From positions 1 to 64,000 of the forward strand of contig JAIDTT010000082.1 in assembly GCA_029060545.1 (NCBI GenBank): a stretch of DNA of 64,000 bases. The letters run 5' to 3'. The translations under genes and the position numbers were made by a program. Under the pieces are notes generated by a model. That model was not told where the DNA came from. It saw nothing but the letters and a program-made list of their open reading frames with translations, and searched no databases. Below are positions 1 to 10,170 of the stretch, piece by piece. The DNA is from Paramuribaculum sp. (GTDB lineage Bacteria; Bacteroidota; Bacteroidia; Bacteroidales; Muribaculaceae). How positions within the stretch are numbered: the stretch's first letter is position 1; the number at the start of each line of letters is the position of its first letter.

Positions 1-276
1 CACCTGCGCATCGACCGCAGCATGCCCATGCACGTACTCGGCGGCTCCACCAACATGTGCCGCATGATGCACCTTATCGAGAACCTCACCCCTCCCGAGC
101 CACCGCCCCCGCGGCCGATCAACCATCCGCCGGATCCCGACCGCGACTACGCGGATCCCTACCTCGATCCCTACCCCGACAGCCCGATGATGCTCATCCT
201 GATCAGAGACCACGAAGATCAGATCCTCGATCCCAAGATCATCACCGACACCCGCCACAAGCGACGACGACCATAG
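1..276 (+). CDS. C-terminal part of a hypothetical protein with Pro/Asp-rich tail (truncated at window start)
   Basis: Frame open from base 1 (HLRIDRSMPMHVLGGSTNMCRMMHLIENL...) to the stop at 276; low-complexity tail; no family recognised. Confidence 0.35.
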   Translation, partial: HLRIDRSMPMHVLGGSTNMCRMMHLIENLTPPEPPPPRPINHPPDPDRDYADPYLDPYPDSPMMLILIRDHEDQILDPKIITDTRHKRRRP

Positions 277-415
277 CGGTATCGTGCTCCGCCCCTCAAC
301 CCTCGGATTGAGTTTGCTCCACAAAGACTAACGCAACGACAAAGGAATTACAGCGTTAGCCCGGAGCGGAGGCTACAGCGCCCCAGGCGCCTGCCTCCGT
401 CAAAATCAATCAATT

Positions 416-442
416 GTGCATCGTGCATCGTGCATCGTGCAT
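416..442. repeat. Short tandem repeat, GTGCATC x ~3.9
   Basis: GTGCATC GTGCATC GTGCATC GTGCAT read directly. Confidence 0.9.
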
Positions 443-494
443 TATCCGAGCTTCTTCGCACGAAAAGCGTACATTGACATTTTTACCATAAATT

Positions 495-600
495 TTCCCC
501 GGATCCCGACAACCTCGCAGGGACATCGCTTCGCGATGTGGCAGATTACCAGCAAATTGTAGGGATGCACCCCGGTGCATCCTCCTTTTCAGCACCCTGC
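495..600. repeat. Dispersed intergenic hairpin repeat, copy 1
   Basis: Contains ACATCGC-TTC-GCGATGT (523-539) and GGATGCACC-CC-GGTGCATCC (563-582); closely related sequence at ~46983-47090. Confidence 0.8.
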
Positions 601-607
601 ACCGCGA

Positions 608-2053
608 TTACTCATCGCGCTTGCGGCGGGGTCGTATGAAAGGCCCCTCGGATTTAGGAAGCTGCGGCTCGCGGTTTTTCAGAATTTTCTTGAGAGCGAA
701 CTCACTGCGACGCCATGCCACGGGATTAGCTTCGGGATTATCGGCCGCCCGCTCTGCGCGTTCCATTCTATTGGATCGATCAAAGCGGTCGGACTTATTG
801 AACCGACCCGACTTGTCGAACCGGTCTGACCGGTCTGACTTATTCTGTCGACGACGAGGAGCTGCCTCACCACGATGAATGGAGTGGCCACCTGCGCTGC
901 GGAAGCTCTTGTAGTCACCTTCGAAAATCTCATACTCACGCAGTTCGCATTCGAGAGCGCCGTTGTAGATAGGCATTTTGAGCGAGGGACTGAGGCCGAT
1001 GCGGCGGAAATATTCCTCGCGATAGCCGATGATCCACGCGTGATAGCCCTTGAATACGTGCTTTAGCTTGGAGCCGATCATTGAATAGAGACCGTCCATA
1101 TCTTCAGCGGAGATGCGCTCGCCGTAAGGGGGATTGGTGATAAGTACACCGCCCTCGGGAGCTTCATTCCATTGCGAGAGAGCTTTGGTCTGAATGTCGA
1201 TGTAGCGGCCTACACCGGCGCTCTTGATATTTTCGGTGGCGATGCTCACAGCTTTGGGCGAGATGTCGGCACCATAGATTTTATAAGCGGGTGTACGCTC
1301 GGCGGAGTCGTCGTTGTAGATAGAGTCGAAGAGGTCGGCATCGAAGTCCGCCCACGATTCAAACGCGAAGCGACGGCGATATACGCCCGGGTTGATACCG
1401 GCCGCGATCATAGCCGCTTCTATGAGGAAAGTACCGGAGCCGCACATCGGATCTACGAAGGGGCAGTCGCCACGCCATCCGCTCTTCAGGATGATACCCG
1501 CGGCAAGCACCTCATTGATTGGAGCTTCGGTCTGTGCCACACGGTAGCCGCGCTTGTGAAGGCTCTCGCCTGATGAATCGAGTGATACGGTGACGCGTGT
1601 ACCGGCGATATGTACATTGATCATCACGTCGGCATCCTGCAGGCGCACCTTCGGGCGCGATTCAGGGCCGAACTTATCGCGGAAATAGTCAACGATTGCA
1701 TCCTTGACGCGGTAGGTGACATAGCGCGAGTGGGTAAATTCGTCGGAATTGCTTACGGTGTCGATGGCAAACGTCTTGTCGAGCGACAGCAGCGATGACC
1801 AGGGATACCCCTTGAGCTTATCATAGAGATCATCGGGGTCGGTAGCCTCGAACTTGTAGATGGGCTTGAGCACACGCAAGGCTGTGCGCAGACACATATT
1901 GGCCTTGTAGAGCATCGCTTTGTCGCCTTCAAACGCCACCATGCGCCGTCCGGGTTGCACATTCACGGCTCCAAGATTGCGGAGCTCTTCTGCCAGTACG
2001 TCCTCTAATCCTTGAAACGTCTTGGCCACCATTTCAAACTGCTGCGTTTCCAT
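608..2053 (-). CDS. THUMP-domain class I SAM-dependent RNA methyltransferase (RlmL N-terminal/YcbY-like)
   Basis: METQQFEMVAKTFQGLEDVLAEEL start, DPMCGSGTFLIEA and LITNPPYGERI motifs; the listed ORF start (2173) is probably too long; TAACTTTG promoter upstream of this start. Confidence 0.88.
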   Translation of the reverse strand: METQQFEMVAKTFQGLEDVLAEELRNLGAVNVQPGRRMVAFEGDKAMLYKANMCLRTALRVLKPIYKFEATDPDDLYDKLKGYPWSSLLSLDKTFAIDTVSNSDEFTHSRYVTYRVKDAIVDYFRDKFGPESRPKVRLQDADVMINVHIAGTRVTVSLDSSGESLHKRGYRVAQTEAPINEVLAAGIILKSGWRGDCPFVDPMCGSGTFLIEAAMIAAGINPGVYRRRFAFESWADFDADLFDSIYNDDSAERTPAYKIYGADISPKAVSIATENIKSAGVGRYIDIQTKALSQWNEAPEGGVLITNPPYGERISAEDMDGLYSMIGSKLKHVFKGYHAWIIGYREEYFRRIGLSPSLKMPIYNGALECELREYEIFEGDYKSFRSAGGHSIHRGEAAPRRRQNKSDRSDRFDKSGRFNKSDRFDRSNRMERAERAADNPEANPVAWRRSEFALKKILKNREPQLPKSEGPFIRPRRKRDE

Positions 2054-2132
2054 TGTTCGTAAGTTTGGGTACAAAGTTACGCCATACACCCCAATTACAC
2101 AAATTAATCCAATGTTTTGGGGAATTGCGTGG

Positions 2133-2921
2133 ATGTTTGTAAATTTACGCTTAATTTTCAAAAAATTGGACACGAATCCCCTACATATACGTACCGCAAT
2201 CTATTCGCTCACAATTGGTTGGATTGCCATATCATCAGCTTGCAACGATATCGACGGACGTCTGTCGCTGTCCGAAGCCGATCTGTCGGCTCTGCTGGCC
2301 GACAGCGTATCGATGTACGATGCCGACCCTAAAGCCGAGATGCCCGACCCTACCGCGGCACTCCCCACACTCTGGCGCGGCAACTATCTGAAGGATTTCA
2401 ACGACAGCAACTATGTGCATTGGGCCGACGCGGAGCGTATAGGCATACAGCCGCTCACGGATACCCGATCGCATCTCTTCACCTCGCGGCCTCTGGTGCG
2501 AATAACCTCCTGCGAGGACTTCTACCTCGAGAACCTGACGCACTCCGAGCCCTATCTGGTGCCGGAAGCCGCGCAGCTGCTCCACGACATAGGCAGCCGC
2601 TTCAATGCCATATTGGCAGCCAACGGCGGTGCCCGATACCGCATCAAGGTGACGAGTGTGCTACGCACCCCCGAGAGCATCCGCAAGCTGCGGCGGACCA
2701 ATCGCAACGCCGTAGACTCATCGGTGCATCAGCTCGGCACCACCTTCGATATCAGCCACTCGCGCTTCATACCAGACTCGCCGCAACCGGCCTACTCGTC
2801 GGAAGATCTGAAGCAAGCGCTCGCATCGGTGCTCGACCAGCTGCGCGCCGAAGGCCGTTGCTACGTCAAGCATGAGCGCAAGCAGCCATGCTTCCATATC
2901 TCCGCACGCCCCGTAAGATAA
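2133..2921 (+). CDS. DUF5715-like hypothetical protein
   Basis: Peptidase M15-like pattern (RIKVTSVLRTPESIRKLRRTNRNAVDSSVHQLGTTFDISHSRF); exact start uncertain. Confidence 0.6.
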   Translation: MFVNLRLIFKKLDTNPLHIRTAIYSLTIGWIAISSACNDIDGRLSLSEADLSALLADSVSMYDADPKAEMPDPTAALPTLWRGNYLKDFNDSNYVHWADAERIGIQPLTDTRSHLFTSRPLVRITSCEDFYLENLTHSEPYLVPEAAQLLHDIGSRFNAILAANGGARYRIKVTSVLRTPESIRKLRRTNRNAVDSSVHQLGTTFDISHSRFIPDSPQPAYSSEDLKQALASVLDQLRAEGRCYVKHERKQPCFHISARPVR

Positions 2922-2934
2922 TCACTCCACCACC

Positions 2935-5900
2935 ATGAGCGACGATACCACATCCTCCATCCGTATACGCCACACTCCGCTGTGGGCCAAGATAGTGACG
3001 TGGATACTCGGCATCGTGTTCACCCTCAGCCTCACACTGATCATCTCTGTATCGGCCGCACTGTGGTGGCTCTCGCCCGAGCGGCTCACACCGCTTGTCA
3101 ACGGCTTTCTGAGTTCCTATCTCTACGCTGATGTCAATACCGGAAGAGTGGAGCTCACGTTCTGGTCCACATTCCCCCACGTAGAGCTGCGGGTCGATTC
3201 GCTCGATGTGGTGAGCCGCCGCTTCTGCGACCTGTCACCCGAACTGCGCGCATCGCTGCCGGCCGATGCCGACTCGCTCGTGAGTGTCGAGCGCTTCAGC
3301 GGAGGCATCCATCTGCTCAAGCTGATGAGAGGCGAGATTGATCTCTACGACATAGAGCTGGCCAATCCGAAGGCGAATCTCGTAGTCGCTCCCGACTCCA
3401 CCGCCAACTTCGACATACTTCCGCCATCCAAGCCATCGGAGAAGCCCACGGTGATACCGAAAGTCAACATCAACCGCTTCGCGCTGCTCGGCAGCTTCCC
3501 GATACGCTACCGCGTCATAGCCGACTCGATAGATCTGCAGCTGCGGATGAATGCCACCGAGCTGAGCGGCACCGACGCTCCGCAATACACCCTCACCCTT
3601 GCGGGCGGCGCCACACCTAAACTGCCGGGCTACACGATACCGCACATACCCTTCTCGATCAACGGCAATATTGGCTGGGATCAGGCTAAGCCGGATGTGG
3701 TGAAACTATCGGGAATGGAATTCTCCATCCTCGGCAACAAGATGCTCTTCAACGCCCTGCTGTCGATGGCCGATCCGCTCACACTCCACGAATTCGACAT
3801 ATCCATACCGCAGATACGTCCCGGCAAGATGTTGCGCCTCTTCGCACCCGACAATGCGGAGTTCGCGCGGCTCGACACCGACCTGACCGTCGATCTGCAG
3901 GCACGCCTCCTGAAGCCCTACTCCCCCGCCGTGTCGGAGCTCCCGCGCATGGAAGTGAATGTGGGGCTCAACGCTTCGAAGGTGAAGTATGATAAACTCG
4001 ACCTTACAGCTCTGAATGCCGACGTCAGCGCTATAATCGACGACGCCGACCTCGACCGCTCTACGGTGGATATCCGCCGGCTGCGTGTGGCCGGCCGTGC
4101 TATAGACTTCACCGTATCGGGCACACTGCGCTCGCTGCTGTCAGATCCGTTGGTCGACGGCCGCTTCAAAGGAGCCGTGGCTCTGGACCGGCTGCCGAAG
4201 GTGCTTACCGACAAGCTCCCGTGCCGGGTAGCCGGCACACTCACCGGCGAAGCCTCCTTCGGGCTGCGCAAGAGTATGCTCACACCCAAGCAGATCCACC
4301 GCATAAGGCTCGACGGCAACCTGCAGCTCGACAATCTCCACGTGGATGCCTCCGGCCCCCATGGAGAGGCGGAAGCATACGTGAGCCATGCGCGCTTCGA
4401 TCTGGGCACCGACTCGCGCCGCGAGATCGGCAACCACTTGATCGACTCTCTGCTCACGGCATCCCTATCCATCGACTCGATATCCGTCAGAGGTCCCGGA
4501 CTGCTGGCTGCCGCACGCGGCCTGAAGGCCAACCTCGGCGCGCGCAATGTAGCTTCCTCGTCCGACACATCGTTGATCAATCCCTTCGGCGGCTCGATAG
4601 CCGTGGATCGGTTCACTTTGAGCGCCGACAGTGCCAATACCCGGGTGCTGCTTCGCGATGTGAAAGCGAGCGGAGCCCTGATGCGCTACAACAGCGAGGC
4701 ACGCGCGCCGCGAGTGGAAATGCGCCTCCACACCGGGCGTCTGGCTGTAGGCTCACGTTCAGTGCGCACTACGATCAACGATGCCGATGTTTCACTATCG
4801 TTTCATCCCCGCTCCAGGAAGCAGCTGCCCCCGGCCGTGCAAAGCCGCTACGACTCGCTGGCTTCCCTATACCCGCATCTGTCTACCGACTCCCTACGCG
4901 CTATGGCGCGACGCGACCTGCGACGCGACCGCGAACGGGCCACAAATCCCAACGACCGCGAGAATATCGACTTCAATATCGACAACTCACTGGCATCGTG
5001 GCTCCGTCTGTGGCAGCTCTCGGGTAGCATAAAGGCCAACAAGGCCAGGCTCTACACGCCTCACTTCCCGATACGCAACCGAGTGTCGGGTCTCGACCTT
5101 GACTTCTCTACCGACTCTATATTTATCCGCAACACCAAAGTGGAAAGCGGACACAGCGACTTCCTGATCAACGGCTCCATACGTAATATCACGCGCGCAC
5201 TCACATCGCGCAGGCGCCACGCACCGCTGGATATAAATCTCGACGTGAAGTCGGACACTATCGACATCAACGAATTTTCGGCTACGCTGATACGTGGCAA
5301 TGCCTACACGCATTCGCCCGAAGGACATCACTCAGCATTGGTGCGGCTGATAGACGAAGAGATGGAGATAGCCGAGGACTACGTCGACATATCAGTGGAG
5401 GATCCTCCTACGCGCGCCATCCTCGTACCTTCCAACATCAACGCCAATCTGCGCGTACGCGCCGGCAATATACTCTACACCGACCTGCTGCTCCATAACT
5501 TCGACGGCCATGTGGGCATATTCGACGGAGCGGTGGATCTCGACCGATTCCACGCCGACACTGATATCGGCTCTGTGGAACTCACGGCGCTCTACTCTGC
5601 TCCTACCCGCAATCAGTTGCAGTTTGCCGCCGGTCTGAAGATTCACAGGCTCCAGTTGCATCAGGTACTGAAGATGCTTCCGAGCATCGACTCCCTGATG
5701 CCGATGCTGAGTAGCGTCAGCGGTGTGGTGGATGCGTCGGTGGCAGTGACCACGGAGTTGGATTCGACTATGAATATCAACCTGCCCACGATGGATGTGG
5801 CTGTGAACCTCCGGGGCGATTCGCTTGTACTGCTCGACTCGGAGACCTTCCGCACGGTAGCCAAGTGGCTGCTGTTCAAAAACAAGAAGGACAATATGAT

Positions 5901-6447
5901 CGACCACATGGACGTGCAGATCATGGTACACGACGGCGCCGTGAATCTCTATCCGATGATATTCGCGATGGACCGCTACCGGATAGGCGTGGCGGGACAC
6001 AATGATCTGGCGCTCAACCTCGACTACCACGTGGCGGTGCTGAAGTCACCGCTCCCGTTCCGATTCGGTGTCAACATCAAGGGTACGCCCGAGAAGCTGA
6101 AGATAAGTCTCGGCAAAGCGCGAATCAACGAGAAGGAGGTAGCTGAGCAGAAACCCTTTGCCGACACGATCCGCGTAAATCTGCTCACGGAGATGCACCG
6201 CCTCTTCGCGCGCGGTGTGCGCGCTTCAGGCATCACCGGCCTCCGCAATTCGATACGCCAAGGCTCGGGGCTGCCCGCCTCGGTGCCCGACGGCACGGAT
6301 TCGTCGCAAGCGCCCGTAGAATCGATGCTCGAACTTATCAGGCAAGGTCTTATCGACTTAGAGCCTCGTGGCATGATAGCTCCCGAGCTACAGGAAAAAC
6401 TCAAAAAGGCCGGAAAGGCGGCCGCACATTTAGCACACAAGCGATGA
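2935..6447 (+). CDS. AsmA-family / large inner-membrane-anchored protein
   Basis: N-terminal TM segment, long beta-rich body with repeated DLD/DID motifs, C-terminal 'RFGVNIKGTPEKLKISLGKAR'. Confidence 0.75.
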   Translation: MSDDTTSSIRIRHTPLWAKIVTWILGIVFTLSLTLIISVSAALWWLSPERLTPLVNGFLSSYLYADVNTGRVELTFWSTFPHVELRVDSLDVVSRRFCDLSPELRASLPADADSLVSVERFSGGIHLLKLMRGEIDLYDIELANPKANLVVAPDSTANFDILPPSKPSEKPTVIPKVNINRFALLGSFPIRYRVIADSIDLQLRMNATELSGTDAPQYTLTLAGGATPKLPGYTIPHIPFSINGNIGWDQAKPDVVKLSGMEFSILGNKMLFNALLSMADPLTLHEFDISIPQIRPGKMLRLFAPDNAEFARLDTDLTVDLQARLLKPYSPAVSELPRMEVNVGLNASKVKYDKLDLTALNADVSAIIDDADLDRSTVDIRRLRVAGRAIDFTVSGTLRSLLSDPLVDGRFKGAVALDRLPKVLTDKLPCRVAGTLTGEASFGLRKSMLTPKQIHRIRLDGNLQLDNLHVDASGPHGEAEAYVSHARFDLGTDSRREIGNHLIDSLLTASLSIDSISVRGPGLLAAARGLKANLGARNVASSSDTSLINPFGGSIAVDRFTLSADSANTRVLLRDVKASGALMRYNSEARAPRVEMRLHTGRLAVGSRSVRTTINDADVSLSFHPRSRKQLPPAVQSRYDSLASLYPHLSTDSLRAMARRDLRRDRERATNPNDRENIDFNIDNSLASWLRLWQLSGSIKANKARLYTPHFPIRNRVSGLDLDFSTDSIFIRNTKVESGHSDFLINGSIRNITRALTSRRRHAPLDINLDVKSDTIDINEFSATLIRGNAYTHSPEGHHSALVRLIDEEMEIAEDYVDISVEDPPTRAILVPSNINANLRVRAGNILYTDLLLHNFDGHVGIFDGAVDLDRFHADTDIGSVELTALYSAPTRNQLQFAAGLKIHRLQLHQVLKMLPSIDSLMPMLSSVSGVVDASVAVTTELDSTMNINLPTMDVAVNLRGDSLVLLDSETFRTVAKWLLFKNKKDNMIDHMDVQIMVHDGAVNLYPMIFAMDRYRIGVAGHNDLALNLDYHVAVLKSPLPFRFGVNIKGTPEKLKISLGKARINEKEVAEQKPFADTIRVNLLTEMHRLFARGVRASGITGLRNSIRQGSGLPASVPDGTDSSQAPVESMLELIRQGLIDLEPRGMIAPELQEKLKKAGKAAAHLAHKR

Positions 6448-7196
6448 ATTTCACTAAAGCTATACAAGACTACCTCACAAGCAACAATCTTATACGGTTT
6501 ACCCCGCGCGCGGCGCTGATCGATATGGACGGCACGCTCTACGACTCGATGCCCGGACACGCACGCGCGTGGCAGCAGATGATGGCGGAGATCGGCGTGG
6601 CGATAGACTACGACGAGATGTTTCTGCACGAAGGACGCACCGGCGCCGCCACGATAGATCTGCTGATGCGCCGCGCTTTCGGACGCCCGGCCTCTGATGA
6701 GGAGATGCGCGATCTCTACCGCCGCAAGACGGAGATATTCGCCGCCATGCCGCCCGTGAGCCCGATGCCGGGAGCTGCCGAGATGCTCAATTTCTTCAGG
6801 ATGGCCGAGATCAAGTGTGTGCTCGTGACCGGATCCGGGCAATCATCGCTCCTCAATCGCCTCGATACCGACTTCCCCGGCATCTTCGACCGGGATATGC
6901 GCGTGACCTCGCGCGATGTAGTCAATGGCAAACCTCACCCGGAGCCATTTATCAGAGCGATGGAGAAGGCCGGTACGAAGTCGTATGAATCAATCGTGGT
7001 GGAAAACGCTCCGCTCGGAGTGGAGGCAGGCCACCGGTCGGGAGCCTTCACGATAGGCGTGACCACCGGGCCGGTACCGGCTGAGGCGCTGCGCGAGGCG
7101 GGAGCCGATGTGGTGTTCGGCTCGATGACGGAGTGTGCCGCCGAGCTGCCGCTGCTCGTCTATGGCTTCATCACCACCATGAACAACTACAACTGA
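6444..7196 (+). CDS. HAD-family hydrolase (beta-phosphoglucomutase-like)
   Basis: ALIDMDGTLYDSMPGHARAW, LVTGSGQSS, GKPHPEPFIRAMEKAG, VVENAPLGVEAGHRSG. Confidence 0.85.
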   Translation: MNFTKAIQDYLTSNNLIRFTPRAALIDMDGTLYDSMPGHARAWQQMMAEIGVAIDYDEMFLHEGRTGAATIDLLMRRAFGRPASDEEMRDLYRRKTEIFAAMPPVSPMPGAAEMLNFFRMAEIKCVLVTGSGQSSLLNRLDTDFPGIFDRDMRVTSRDVVNGKPHPEPFIRAMEKAGTKSYESIVVENAPLGVEAGHRSGAFTIGVTTGPVPAEALREAGADVVFGSMTECAAELPLLVYGFITTMNNYN

Positions 7197-8233
7197 TGCG
7201 GCAGCGAATAATCCATACCTCCGACACTCCCGCCGCGCTGGCCGAGCTGCGCGCGGAGTTGCGCCCCGACAATGTGTTGGCGGTAGCCGACCGCAACACG
7301 GCGCGATATGCCGAAGCCCTCGGGCTGCCGGTGATCGTACTGGAGCCGGGCGACGAGCACAAGACGCTCGATGCCGTGGCCACGCTCTGGGAGGGAATGC
7401 ACGATGCAGGTCTTACACGCCACAGCCTTGTGGTGAATGTAGGGGGAGGCATGGTGACCGATATGGGCGGATTCGCTGCGGCGACATACCGCCGCGGCAT
7501 ACGCTTCATCAACGTACCCACTACGCTTCTCGGTGCCGTGGATGCGGCCTGTGGTGGCAAGACGGGCTTCAACCACTGCGGTGTGAAGAATCACATCGGA
7601 GTGTTCGCTCTGGCAGAGGCGGTGATAGTAAATACCGACTATTTCCGGAGTCTCCCGAAGGAGGAACTGCTTTCGGGCTACGCCGAGATGCTCAAGCACG
7701 CACTGCTGAGCGATAGCGATGAGTTGGCCGCCATTCTGCGCTTCGATCCGCTCGATCCCGATTGGGAATTGCTCCCCGCGCTTGTGGCCGGGAGTATGGC
7801 TACCAAGCAGAGGATAGTGGATGCCGATCCGCTGGAACGAGGGCTGCGCAAGGCTCTCAATCTCGGCCACACGGCAGGCCACGCGCTGGAGTCGCTCGCC
7901 ATCGGTAAGGGTAGGCCGATACCCCACGGATATGCCGTGGCCTACGGGCTTGTGATAGCGCTCGTACTGTCGGTGATGACACTGAAAGCCGATTCCCGAC
8001 TGCTCCATCGCATCGCCTCGCACGTACGTGGGCTGTATGGCGCTCCGGATATCACGTGCGCCGACTACGACCGGCTGACGGCACTTATGCTCGACGACAA
8101 GAAAAACCGCCACGACGGCCTGATACGCTTCACGTTACTTGCCGAAACAGGCAAGCCGCATACCGATTGCCCCACAGAGCCTGCCACAGTGGCGGCAGCC
8201 CTTGACATAGCCCGTGATTTATTTGGGATATAG
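7196..8233 (+). CDS. aroB: 3-dehydroquinate synthase
   Basis: GDEHKTLDAVATLWEGM, NVGGGMVTDMGGFAAATYRRGIRFINVPTTLLGAVDAACGGKTGFN; start overlaps preceding stop (TGATG). Confidence 0.9.
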   Translation: MRQRIIHTSDTPAALAELRAELRPDNVLAVADRNTARYAEALGLPVIVLEPGDEHKTLDAVATLWEGMHDAGLTRHSLVVNVGGGMVTDMGGFAAATYRRGIRFINVPTTLLGAVDAACGGKTGFNHCGVKNHIGVFALAEAVIVNTDYFRSLPKEELLSGYAEMLKHALLSDSDELAAILRFDPLDPDWELLPALVAGSMATKQRIVDADPLERGLRKALNLGHTAGHALESLAIGKGRPIPHGYAVAYGLVIALVLSVMTLKADSRLLHRIASHVRGLYGAPDITCADYDRLTALMLDDKKNRHDGLIRFTLLAETGKPHTDCPTEPATVAAALDIARDLFGI

Positions 8234-8265
8234 ATACAATAAATCGGGCGGGAATGAGTTAATAC

Positions 8266-8288
8266 ATTGTAGGACGCGCGCCGGCGCG
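8266..8288. repeat. Possible third, degenerate member of the ATTGTAGG-hairpin repeat family
   Basis: ATTGTAGGA followed by palindrome CGCGCCGGCGCG; same head as repeats near 0.5 and 47 kb. Confidence 0.45.
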
Positions 8289-8340
8289 ACACCACTCTCT
8301 TCTCAAACCATAATATCCACATTTACCGACCCACTCCAAT

Positions 8341-9561
8341 ATGAAAATACGCCTACCTTTTTGCCTCGCAGCCGCAGCAATGCTGGCAGTATCGACAGCC
8401 CGCGCCGACAACGGCATCAAGGATGACTTCAACCCCGTACAGACCGGTGTGACTTCGCTCAACATCGCTCCCGACGCGCGCGGCGCCTCGATGGGCGATA
8501 TCGGTGCAGCTACGGATCCCGACGTGAACTCACAATTCTGGAATCCATCGAAATACGCCTTCGCCTACAGCAAGGCCGCTGCCTCGATAAGCTATACTCC
8601 CTGGTTGCGCAAACTCGTCAACGACATCTTCCTGGCCAACGTGGCGGGCTACTATAAGCTCGGCAGCAGCGACAATCAGGCGCTCAGCGCCTCTCTGCGC
8701 TACTTCTCCCTCGGCGAAGTAAGCCAGTACACTCCGGCAGGCGGACCCGACGCGGCTCAGACGCTCAACCCCTACGAAATGGCTGTGGATCTCGGCTACT
8801 CGCGCAAACTGTCGGAAAAATACTCCATGGGCGTAGTATTCCGCTACATCTATTCCGACTTGGGATTCTCCGACTCGTATGCAGGCGACCAGTCGACAGG
8901 TGCATCTGCATTCGCGGCCGACATTTCCGGCTACTACACCACATACCCCATCATCGGGCGTAATGAGTGCCAGTGGTCGCTCGGTTGGGATATCTCTAAC
9001 ATCGGTACGAAGGTGTCGTACAACCACGGCGACAATCCGGCGTTCCTTCCCACTAATCTGCGCCTCGGCACCACCTTCGCCTTCCCGCTGGCCGACTACC
9101 ACACGCTTGCACTGAGCCTCGATCTCAATAAGCTGTTGGTTCCCACACGTCCGCGACTGAAAGACTTCGAAGCCGACGACAAACCGGAGATCGATGCTGA
9201 GCGCGAATTCAACGAAGCTCTGGAGAAATGGGAGAATATGTCGCCCATCACCGGTATCTTCAAATCGTTTACCGACGCTCCCGGCGGTATGAGCGAGGAA
9301 TTCAAGGAAATCAACTGGAGCCTCGGCGCCGAATACAACTACAATCAGCAGTTCTTCTTCCGCGCCGGCTATTACTACGAGAATGCAATGAAGGGCAACC
9401 GCAACTATTTCACCGTGGGCGCCGGCTTCTCGCTCAATGTAGTGCGCATCGACGCCGCCTATATGCTCGCTACCGCACAGACTTCCCCTCTGGATCAGAC
9501 GCTCCGATTCACCCTTACCTTTGATATGGACGGTCTGCGCGACCTCCTCGGCCGCCGTTGA
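8341..9561 (+). CDS. porV: Type IX secretion system outer membrane channel protein PorV
   Basis: Signal peptide then [44 protein letters not shown]; beta-barrel pattern. Confidence 0.87.
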   Translation: MKIRLPFCLAAAAMLAVSTARADNGIKDDFNPVQTGVTSLNIAPDARGASMGDIGAATDPDVNSQFWNPSKYAFAYSKAAASISYTPWLRKLVNDIFLANVAGYYKLGSSDNQALSASLRYFSLGEVSQYTPAGGPDAAQTLNPYEMAVDLGYSRKLSEKYSMGVVFRYIYSDLGFSDSYAGDQSTGASAFAADISGYYTTYPIIGRNECQWSLGWDISNIGTKVSYNHGDNPAFLPTNLRLGTTFAFPLADYHTLALSLDLNKLLVPTRPRLKDFEADDKPEIDAEREFNEALEKWENMSPITGIFKSFTDAPGGMSEEFKEINWSLGAEYNYNQQFFFRAGYYYENAMKGNRNYFTVGAGFSLNVVRIDAAYMLATAQTSPLDQTLRFTLTFDMDGLRDLLGRR

Positions 9562-9562
9562 T

Positions 9563-10048
9563 ATGGATATCCCGTTTCGCACCGGTTTAGGCTATGACGT
9601 GCATCGTCTTGTAGAGGATCGCAAGCTGATACTCTGCGGCGTAACCATCCCTCACACTCACGGACTGCTCGGCCACAGCGATGCCGACGTAGCACTCCAT
9701 GCGCTGGCCGATGCGCTGCTTGGCGCAGCAGCCATGCGCGATATCGGGTATCACTTCCCCGACACCGACGCCGCATACGCCGGCGCCGATTCGCGCGTAT
9801 TGCTCCGCCGGGTAGTCGAACTTGTGGCTGAAAAAGGCTACCGCGTGGGAAATGTCGACATCACCATCGTGGCACAGGCTCCGAAGCTATTGCCCTACAT
9901 CGAGCAGATGCGGGATAATGTAGCTGCCGACCTCGGCGTGGAGCCCGACGCCGTATCCGTGAAGGCCACCACGACCGAACGGCTCGGCTTCGCCGGCCGT
10001 CGCGAAGGCATCTCCGCCCTCGCCACCGCCCTCCTCCTCCACCTCTAA
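9563..10048 (+). CDS. ispF: 2-C-methyl-D-erythritol 2,4-cyclodiphosphate synthase
   Basis: [51 protein letters not shown] and [16 protein letters not shown]. Confidence 0.95.
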   Translation: MDIPFRTGLGYDVHRLVEDRKLILCGVTIPHTHGLLGHSDADVALHALADALLGAAAMRDIGYHFPDTDAAYAGADSRVLLRRVVELVAEKGYRVGNVDITIVAQAPKLLPYIEQMRDNVAADLGVEPDAVSVKATTTERLGFAGRREGISALATALLLHL

Positions 10049-10049
10049 G

Positions 10050-10080
10050 GCACTTTTATTATCTTTAATGCAGGTTCAAC
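10050..10080. repeat. Left copy of a 31-bp direct repeat flanking an AT-rich island
   Basis: GCACTTTTATTATCTTTAATGCAGGTTCAAC; 28/31 identical to 13582-13612. Confidence 0.8.
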
Positions 10081-10157
10081 CGATTCTAGTGTGGTGATCT
10101 CAGCATAATTCTCGCTAGATCTCCACGCTTTAAGATTTATATTTCAAAATATTTTCC

Positions 10158-10165
10158 TAATTTTG
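10158..10165 (+). promoter_or_regulatory. Bacteroidetes-type -7 promoter element TAATTTTG
   Basis: Exact match to TAnnTTTG, just upstream of the structured RNA candidate. Confidence 0.5.
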
Positions 10166-10170
10166 TAGTC

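Noticed and set aside
410-595. 61-aa minus-strand ORF (MLKRRMHRGASLQFAGNLPHREAM...)
   Set aside because: Translation of the dispersed hairpin repeat; the similar peptide at 46978-47172 has the same origin.
7187-8113. 308-aa minus-strand ORF
   Set aside because: Antisense to aroB; no domain evidence.
8530-9582. 350-aa minus-strand ORF
   Set aside because: Antisense to porV; shadow translation without family motifs.
10067-10090. T-arm-like GCAGGTTCAAC suggesting a tRNA or tRNA att site
   Set aside because: No acceptor, D-arm or anticodon arm around either copy; not a tRNA.
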